A DNA stretch of 64,000 nucleotides from G965222505 sp965222505. GTDB lineage: Bacteria; Bacteroidota; Rhodothermia; Rhodothermales; DATKEJ01. Position 1 is the stretch's first letter. The number at the start of each line of letters is the position of its first letter. The position numbers were made by a program, and so were the translations under genes. Below, one piece after another: positions 59,791 through 64,000 of the stretch. The stretch lies in NCBI GenBank assembly GCA_965222505.1, contig OZ244956.1:2976001-3040000 (forward strand). Direction: 5' to 3'. The notes below the pieces were generated by a model. That model saw only the letters and a list, made by a program, of their open reading frames with translations, was not told the DNA's origin and searched no databases.

Positions 59791-60528
59791 TCAGGCCAGA
59801 CCCTTGTACAAGGAGGCGATACCAAAGGTCAGGGATTGGCTCTTCGGGTCGGCATATCCGGTTTTGCGCAGCTCATCCAGGAAATCCTCGCCGTCCGGAA
59901 AGGTCTGCACGGAATCCGGCAGGTATTGATACGCCCCCTCATCTTTGGAGACGGCTCCGCCCACACGGGGCAGGATGTGTTTGAAATAAAAGCCGAAGAG
60001 TTGCTTGATCGGAAACCGGCGTGGCCGACTGAATTCCAGCACCACCAGCGCGCCACCGGGCCGCAAGACGCGCCGCATCTCCTTGAGGCCCTTCTGCAAA
60101 TGCTCGAAATTGCGGACCCCGAAAGCGACCAACACCACATCGAATTGTCGATCCGAGAAGGGAAGTTTTTCAGAATCACCCCGGCGTAGCGTGATGCGGT
60201 CGCTGAGCCCCAGTTTGGCAATCTTCTCCCGCCCGACGTTCAGCATCTCTTCCGAAATATCTACCCCGACCACTTTTTCCGGCTCCAACTCGATGGCGGC
60301 AATGGCCAGATCGGCGGTACCGGTGGCGACGTCTAGGACGCGGCGGGGATTGTGCTCACGTACCCACGCAATGGCTTTTTTGCGCCACCTCCTGTCAATA
60401 CCCAGGCTCAGTACCCGGTTTAATGTATCGTAGCGGGGGGCAATGGCGTCAAACATGGCCTCAACCTGGGCCTTCTTGCCTTGCTTCTGTCCAACAGGGG
60501 GATAATTTCGCGGCATAAGAACGTGCAT
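59791..60528 (-). CDS. ubiE: Demethylmenaquinone methyltransferase
   Basis: SAM-dependent C-methyltransferase of 245 aa that completes menaquinone. KKAQVEAMFDAIAPRYDTLN and VLSLGIDRRWRKKAI are UbiE marks, LDVATGTADLAIAA binds SAM, and AFGVRNFEHLQKGLKEMRRVL and PGGALVVLEFSRP follow. The Rhodothermota respiratory quinone is menaquinone, so the menaquinone reaction is the expected one. Two possible ATGs lie at 60528 and 60516. It is downstream of pfkA with a hairpin between them. Confidence 0.94.
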   Translation of the reverse strand: MHVLMPRNYPPVGQKQGKKAQVEAMFDAIAPRYDTLNRVLSLGIDRRWRKKAIAWVREHNPRRVLDVATGTADLAIAAIELEPEKVVGVDISEEMLNVGREKIAKLGLSDRITLRRGDSEKLPFSDRQFDVVLVAFGVRNFEHLQKGLKEMRRVLRPGGALVVLEFSRPRRFPIKQLFGFYFKHILPRVGGAVSKDEGAYQYLPDSVQTFPDGEDFLDELRKTGYADPKSQSLTFGIASLYKGLA

Positions 60529-60542
60529 TAGTGCAGCGTGCT

Positions 60543-60591
60543 GAGTGCGGCGTGCGACTCCACATTAAAACCTGAGTCGCACTCCGCACTC
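60543..60591. repeat. Hairpin family with conserved loop, copy 2
   Basis: GAGTGCGGCGTGCGACTC (60543-60560) pairs with GAGTCGCACTCCGCACTC (60574-60591) at 17 of 18 positions. The loop CACATTAAAACCT differs from that of copy 1 (10948-10960) at only two or three bases. Its right end overlaps the pfkA stop codon; ubiE begins 15 bases beyond the left end. Between co-directional genes it could act as an attenuator. Confidence 0.72.
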
Positions 60592-61576
60592 AACTAAGGA
60601 GTTTGGAGAGTTTGATGAGTTCGTAGTCGATCTTCTTTTTCTTCCTGCAGGCCAATTTGATGGGGGTGAGTTTCACCTTTCCAGCCACCAGTCCGGCCAT
60701 CACGCCGGTGTGTCCCTGGAGCAAGGCCTCGACGGCAGCGGCACCAAGCCGGCTCGCCAGTACCCGGTCTCGTGCCGACGGGGATCCGCCGCGTTGGGTA
60801 TGGCCCAGGATGCACACCCGGAGGTCAATGTCGGAGAAGTTTTCGTCCTCCTTCAAGGCATCGGCAATGCGTACGGCCCCGCCGAAATCGTCCCCTTCGG
60901 CCACAACGGCAATCGAGGAGCGCCGGTGTGAGGTCATGATGGACAGAATATGCTTCTTGACTTCCTTGATGCTGGTTACGGTTTCCGGGATGATAATCAT
61001 CTCGGCTCCGCCCCCAATGCCACAGTTTAAGGCAATGAACCCGGCATCCCGGCCCATCACCTCAATCAAAAACAGGCGATTGTGGGCGTCCGCAGTGTCC
61101 CGGATGCGGTCGATGCTTTCCAGGGCCGTATTCAGGGCGGTATCATACCCGATGGTTTCATCCGTGCCGAACAGGTCATTGTCGATGGTGCCCGGACAGC
61201 CGACTACCGGTACGCCATGCTCCTCATCGAAAACCACAGCACCCGTAAATGTACCGTTCCCGCCAATGGCAACGATGGCATCAATGCCAGCGGCTTTCAG
61301 TTGGTCGGCGGCTTGCTGGCGGCCTTCTTTCGTGCGAAACGCCTCACAGCGGTCACTTTTCAGGATGGTTCCACCCTGCTGTAAGAGGTTCGATACCGAA
61401 TGCCGATCCATCTCGACAAAGTCCCCCTCAATCATGCCTGTATAACCTCGGCGAATGCCGATCACTTCAATGTCCCGTGCAGTGGCTACCCGTACAATGG
61501 CCCGCACGCAGGCGTTCATGCCGGGCGCATCGCCACCACTGGTAAACACGCCAATGCGGTTGATTAATGTACTCAT
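60590..61576 (-). CDS. pfkA: 6-phosphofructokinase
   Basis: Group A phosphofructokinase of 328 aa. FTSGGDAPGMNA, the catalytic Asp132 in PGTIDND, EVMGRDAGFIA and LGHTQRGGSPSARDR are present. The Gly before TIDND (instead of Lys) points to ATP as phosphate donor, not pyrophosphate. The ATP loop reads GGNGTF, with Asn107 where E. coli has Asp103 in GGDGS; this may affect magnesium-ATP binding. It is followed by ubiE on the same strand. Confidence 0.93.
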   Translation of the reverse strand: MSTLINRIGVFTSGGDAPGMNACVRAIVRVATARDIEVIGIRRGYTGMIEGDFVEMDRHSVSNLLQQGGTILKSDRCEAFRTKEGRQQAADQLKAAGIDAIVAIGGNGTFTGAVVFDEEHGVPVVGCPGTIDNDLFGTDETIGYDTALNTALESIDRIRDTADAHNRLFLIEVMGRDAGFIALNCGIGGGAEMIIIPETVTSIKEVKKHILSIMTSHRRSSIAVVAEGDDFGGAVRIADALKEDENFSDIDLRVCILGHTQRGGSPSARDRVLASRLGAAAVEALLQGHTGVMAGLVAGKVKLTPIKLACRKKKKIDYELIKLSKLLS

Positions 61577-61627
61577 GCGTTACTTCGTAGGTCGCTACCC
61601 TTGTTGTTGCCTTAGAGAAGTATCGGT

Positions 61628-61653
61628 TAGGGCGTGTTGACCCTTAGAACAAC
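61628..61653. repeat. Solitary MITE end
   Basis: TAGGGCGTGTTGACCCTTAG and the next six bases match the left end of the element at 10284 at 23 of 26 positions. A matching right end was not found, so this is a remnant or one end of a decayed copy. It lies in the 158-base gap between aat and pfkA. Confidence 0.55.
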
Positions 61654-61734
61654 CCCCTAAGGATGTGCCGGAAGATACAAAAGAACGCCTCCCTTAAAAT
61701 CGAAAGAACGATGGACTCGGTAGCGTATGCCGGG

Positions 61735-62331
61735 TCAAAATGTGGCCTGCTGGCGGAGGGCTTCGGCCAAGCGCTGTTCATACACCGCCCGCTTAATTTC
61801 GATGGCCCCAAATTGCCGGAGGTGATCGGTGATGAATTGAATGTCGAGCAGCGTAAAGCCACCGGCCTGCAGCCGACGCACCAGGTGGACAAGCGCGACC
61901 TTGGACGCGTTGGTGACCCGATGAAACATAGACTCCCCAAAAAACGCTCCGCCAATGGCCACTCCGTATAAGCCACCTCCCAACCTATCCTCCGTCCAGC
62001 ATTCCACGCTGTGTGCAAAACCGGCCTCATGCAAGGCCATGTAGACCCGAAGGATGTCTTCTGAAATCCAGGTCGAGGGTCGGTCGGCACAGGCGCGCAT
62101 GACGGCCTCAAAATCCTCATCTACGGTGACTTTAAAGGGGGCACGCCGGACGAGCCGGGCCAGGTTTTTGGAGATGCGAAAATCCTCCAGCGGGAGAATG
62201 GCCCGTGGGTCCGGGGCATACCAGTAGATGGCATCTGCTTCCTCGGGATGCGCCATCGGAAAAAACCCCATGGTATACGCCCGCAGCACCAGATCGGCAG
62301 CGAAGGGCGGGGCATCAGAGGGAACAGGCAT
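61735..62331 (-). CDS. aat: Leucyl/phenylalanyl-tRNA-protein transferase
   Basis: N-end-rule enzyme of 198 aa that adds Leu or Phe to proteins with N-terminal Arg or Lys. GFFPMAHPEEADAIYWYAPD, RAILPLEDFRISKNLARLVR, the GGLYGVAIGGAFFGESMFHR core and FTLLDIQFITDHLRQFGA are typical. I start at the ATG at 62331; an upstream TTG at 62352 is less likely. Confidence 0.94.
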   Translation of the reverse strand: MPVPSDAPPFAADLVLRAYTMGFFPMAHPEEADAIYWYAPDPRAILPLEDFRISKNLARLVRRAPFKVTVDEDFEAVMRACADRPSTWISEDILRVYMALHEAGFAHSVECWTEDRLGGGLYGVAIGGAFFGESMFHRVTNASKVALVHLVRRLQAGGFTLLDIQFITDHLRQFGAIEIKRAVYEQRLAEALRQQATF

Positions 62332-62412
62332 AAGCGGGAATCGCAGCCACAAATTTCATATCTTACGGGGCACTCAAGTCAGGTGCTTGTCATCTGTGAT
62401 CTACCGGGATAA

Positions 62413-62465
62413 TAATGCGTATTGCGTAATGCGTTAGGACACAAGAATTACGCAATACGAACTAC
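62413..62465. repeat. Iterated GCGTATTGCGT inverted repeat
   Basis: AATGCGTATTGCGTAATGCG (from 62413) and AATTACGCAATACGAAC (62446-62462) face each other with a short loop. It lies between divergent aat and the biotin-carrier gene. Confidence 0.65.
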
Positions 62466-62517
62466 ACCTGGGGTTTATTGAAAGCGCGGACTACTCAAGT
62501 TAAGATAACGCATTTAT

Positions 62518-63033
62518 ATGAAGCCAGACCGTTCCTATCAAGCACAGGTAGGCGACCGCCGGTTCGACCTTTCGTATGACGGCACCACGCTCCAGGTTGA
62601 TGGTGCACCGATGGCGTTTGAATGGGTTTCACTTGGTGCCGCTGCGTATTTGCTGGTGCTGGAGGGAACCTCCCGCGTACTGCTGGTCGAGCGATTGGCG
62701 TCCGGCCAGGTTCGGGTCACCCATCCAAGGGGTCGCCAAACCGATGTGCTGGTCAAGGACGAAGCCGCGCTGCTTCTTGAGCAATTTGGTATGGATGATG
62801 CCGATTCGGCTGCGGCACGGGAAGTGCATGCACCCATGCCGGGGCTGGTCCTGTCGGTGTTGGTCGAACCCGGTCAGCAGGTCCATCCGGGGGACGGCCT
62901 CGTGGTGCTCGAAGCCATGAAAATGGAGAATGAACTTCGTGCCTCTGCCGAGGCCACCGTTCGCACCATCCATGTAACCCCCGGCGATGCCGTGAGCAAA
63001 AATGCCCTGCTGATCGAGTTCAAAGGCGTATAG
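62518..63033 (+). CDS. Biotin carboxyl carrier protein
   Basis: Protein of 171 aa with a C-terminal biotinyl domain (about 100-171). The biotin Lys135 is in EAMKMEN, and the domain has the thumb-less MPGLVLSVLVEPGQQVHPGD form typical of propionyl/methylcrotonyl-CoA and oxaloacetate-type carriers, not of AccB. The N-terminal 100 residues are a beta-rich extension. In Bacteroidota this carrier usually is next to a carboxylase subunit; here none is in the window. It starts a plus-strand run with the FkbM gene, which lies one base after its stop. Confidence 0.85.
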   Translation: MKPDRSYQAQVGDRRFDLSYDGTTLQVDGAPMAFEWVSLGAAAYLLVLEGTSRVLLVERLASGQVRVTHPRGRQTDVLVKDEAALLLEQFGMDDADSAAAREVHAPMPGLVLSVLVEPGQQVHPGDGLVVLEAMKMENELRASAEATVRTIHVTPGDAVSKNALLIEFKGV

Positions 63034-63034
63034 T

Positions 63035-63781
63035 ATGGCCTTCTCGATGCGGACCCGTATGGGGCTGTGGCGCTCCGTGTTGATTTACAACCTGAAGCCG
63101 TTCAATCAGCTTCGGCTCCGGCGGTTTTATGCCCCCTTCATTCGGCCCGGTGTGCTTTGTTTTGATCTGGGCGCACACGTTGGCAACCGAACCCAGGCTT
63201 GGCTTGACCTCGGCGCACGGGTGGTGAGTGTGGAGCCGCAACCGGCTTGTGCCCGGTACCTTGAACGCCGTTTCGGCGGACGAGACGGCTGGACGTTGGT
63301 CGAGAAGGCCGTAGGTGCCCGGACCGGAACCGCCACGATGCTGGTCTCTTCGGGCAATCCCGCCGTGAGCACACTCTCCAAAGCCTGGCAAAACGACATT
63401 CAGGCCCTCAGTTCCCGGCCCGAAGCGTGGGATACGCGCATCAAAGTAAACCTCGTAACCCTGGATGCACTGATTGCCACCTATGGAATGCCGGCCTTTT
63501 GCAAAATTGATGTCGAAGACTACGAGATTGATGTACTGCAGGGCCTCACCCAACCAATACCTGCCCTGTCGTTTGAGTTTTATCCTACGACGCTTTTAAA
63601 AGCTAGTATATGCATAAAACTGTTAGAAATATTATCGGAATATACCTACAATTGGTCGATGACCGAGTCGCTTCGGCTGGGGTCTCCTCGTTGGATGTCG
63701 GCGGGGGAAATGCAGGACTGGCTGGGCGCGTATACCGGGCGAAAATCGGGCGATGTGTATGCCCGTCGGGTTTCTTCTTAG
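63035..63781 (+). CDS. FkbM-family methyltransferase
   Basis: SAM-dependent methyltransferase of 248 aa. CFDLGAHVGNRTQAWLDLGA is the SAM loop, VSVEPQPACARYLERRF the acidic strand 2, LDALIATYGMPAFCKIDVEDYE the family core and SFEFYPTTLLK a late strand. Substrates of the family range from polyketides to sugars. A link to the carrier protein before it is not obvious. Confidence 0.85.
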   Translation: MAFSMRTRMGLWRSVLIYNLKPFNQLRLRRFYAPFIRPGVLCFDLGAHVGNRTQAWLDLGARVVSVEPQPACARYLERRFGGRDGWTLVEKAVGARTGTATMLVSSGNPAVSTLSKAWQNDIQALSSRPEAWDTRIKVNLVTLDALIATYGMPAFCKIDVEDYEIDVLQGLTQPIPALSFEFYPTTLLKASICIKLLEILSEYTYNWSMTESLRLGSPRWMSAGEMQDWLGAYTGRKSGDVYARRVSS

Positions 63782-63793
63782 CTGCCTGTTGCT

Positions 63794-64000
63794 ATGATTT
63801 CTTCTGAACACTTATGGCGTGGTCTGCTGGCCCTGCGGGATGCCCTGCGGACGCATGACGGGCCGGTTATAGCCTGTGTGTTGCAATGGCAGCCTGCACT
63901 GCGGGTGTTTGTAAATGTACGCCCCAAGCAAGCACAGCAGGATGATGTCTGGGTTATGTTTGAGGACCCTGTGCCGGAAGACATCGACCCGTCAGCTACG
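63794..64000 (+). CDS. Unknown protein, N-terminal part (cut by window edge)
   Basis: An open frame of 69 codons runs from an ATG 12 bases after the FkbM gene to the right edge. It begins MISSEHLWRGLLALRDALR and continues with a VLQWQPALRVFVNVRP strand and an acidic stretch with EDPVPEDIDPS. I do not recognise a family. The spacing and common strand suggest the same transcript as the FkbM gene. Confidence 0.5.
   Translation, partial: MISSEHLWRGLLALRDALRTHDGPVIACVLQWQPALRVFVNVRPKQAQQDDVWVMFEDPVPEDIDPSAT

Overview
The window comes from an aerobic, heterotrophic bacterium with moderately high GC that is most likely a member of the Rhodothermota (Rhodothermales-like, Bacteroidota group). The evidence is an Oar/SusC-like TonB-dependent receptor with a carboxypeptidase-regulatory plug extension at the left edge, a secreted beta-propeller protein with a type IX secretion C-terminal sorting domain, FtsX/MacB permeases of the type common in this group, NtrC/AtoC regulation, a fused 2-oxoacid dehydrogenase E1, and weak Shine-Dalgarno sequences. 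No rRNA, tRNA, CRISPR array or prophage was found.

Layout. 1-10.2 kb: partial TonB-dependent receptor, then a fatty-acid beta-oxidation block (fadN-type hydratase/dehydrogenase, fadA thiolase, fadE-type acyl-CoA dehydrogenase, 2,4-dienoyl-CoA reductase), interrupted by a four-helix-bundle gene inside its own repeat cassette and by a secreted propeller gene. 10.5-16.5 kb: YjbQ, a secreted zinc metallopeptidase with cysteine-rich repeats, an ABC-F ATPase and a sugar-phosphate transferase. 16.4-28.8 kb: a histidine kinase/NtrC-type regulator pair divergent from a membrane-fusion protein, an ABC ATPase and three tandem paralogous permeases. The shared intergenic region holds a palindromic operator and a sigma-54-like promoter at enhancer-like spacing. 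28.9-32.1 kb: paa cluster 1 (thioesterase, paaABCD), ending in an overlapping ceramidase-like membrane protein. 33-41.7 kb: a secreted protein, a GH43 lipoprotein, and a sugar/lactone-type module (ROK kinase, SIS protein, MFS porter, GntR regulator, FAD oxidoreductase, phosphotriesterase-family hydrolase). 41.8-47.8 kb: an unknown Rossmann protein and a branched-chain 2-oxoacid dehydrogenase operon with an enoyl-CoA hydratase. 47.9-53.4 kb: paa cluster 2 (paaG, paaH, paaI, paaY, paaZ). 53.5-64 kb: prmA, a secreted protein with four copies of an unrecognised domain, an RsbU/STAS/RsbW partner-switching module, ubiE, pfkA, aat, a biotin carrier protein, an FkbM methyltransferase and a partial gene.

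How it fits together. The two paa clusters give ring epoxidation (PaaABCD), isomerisation (PaaG), ring cleavage and oxidation (PaaZ), dehydrogenation (PaaH) and CoA rescue (PaaI, PaaY). PaaE, PaaK and dedicated PaaF and PaaJ are not in the window; the enoyl-CoA hydratase next to paaG and the fadA thiolase could cover PaaF and PaaJ. Branched-chain oxo-acid and fatty-acid oxidation feed the same acyl-CoA pool.

The most unusual feature is the density of small palindromic repeat families in the spaces between genes: iterated-word hairpins, a 68-78 bp element in three copies, a nested 201 bp MITE, two copies of a hairpin with a conserved loop, REP-like elements, and a 53 bp tandem repeat. Many lie inside otherwise compact operons, with their ends at or next to stop and start codons.
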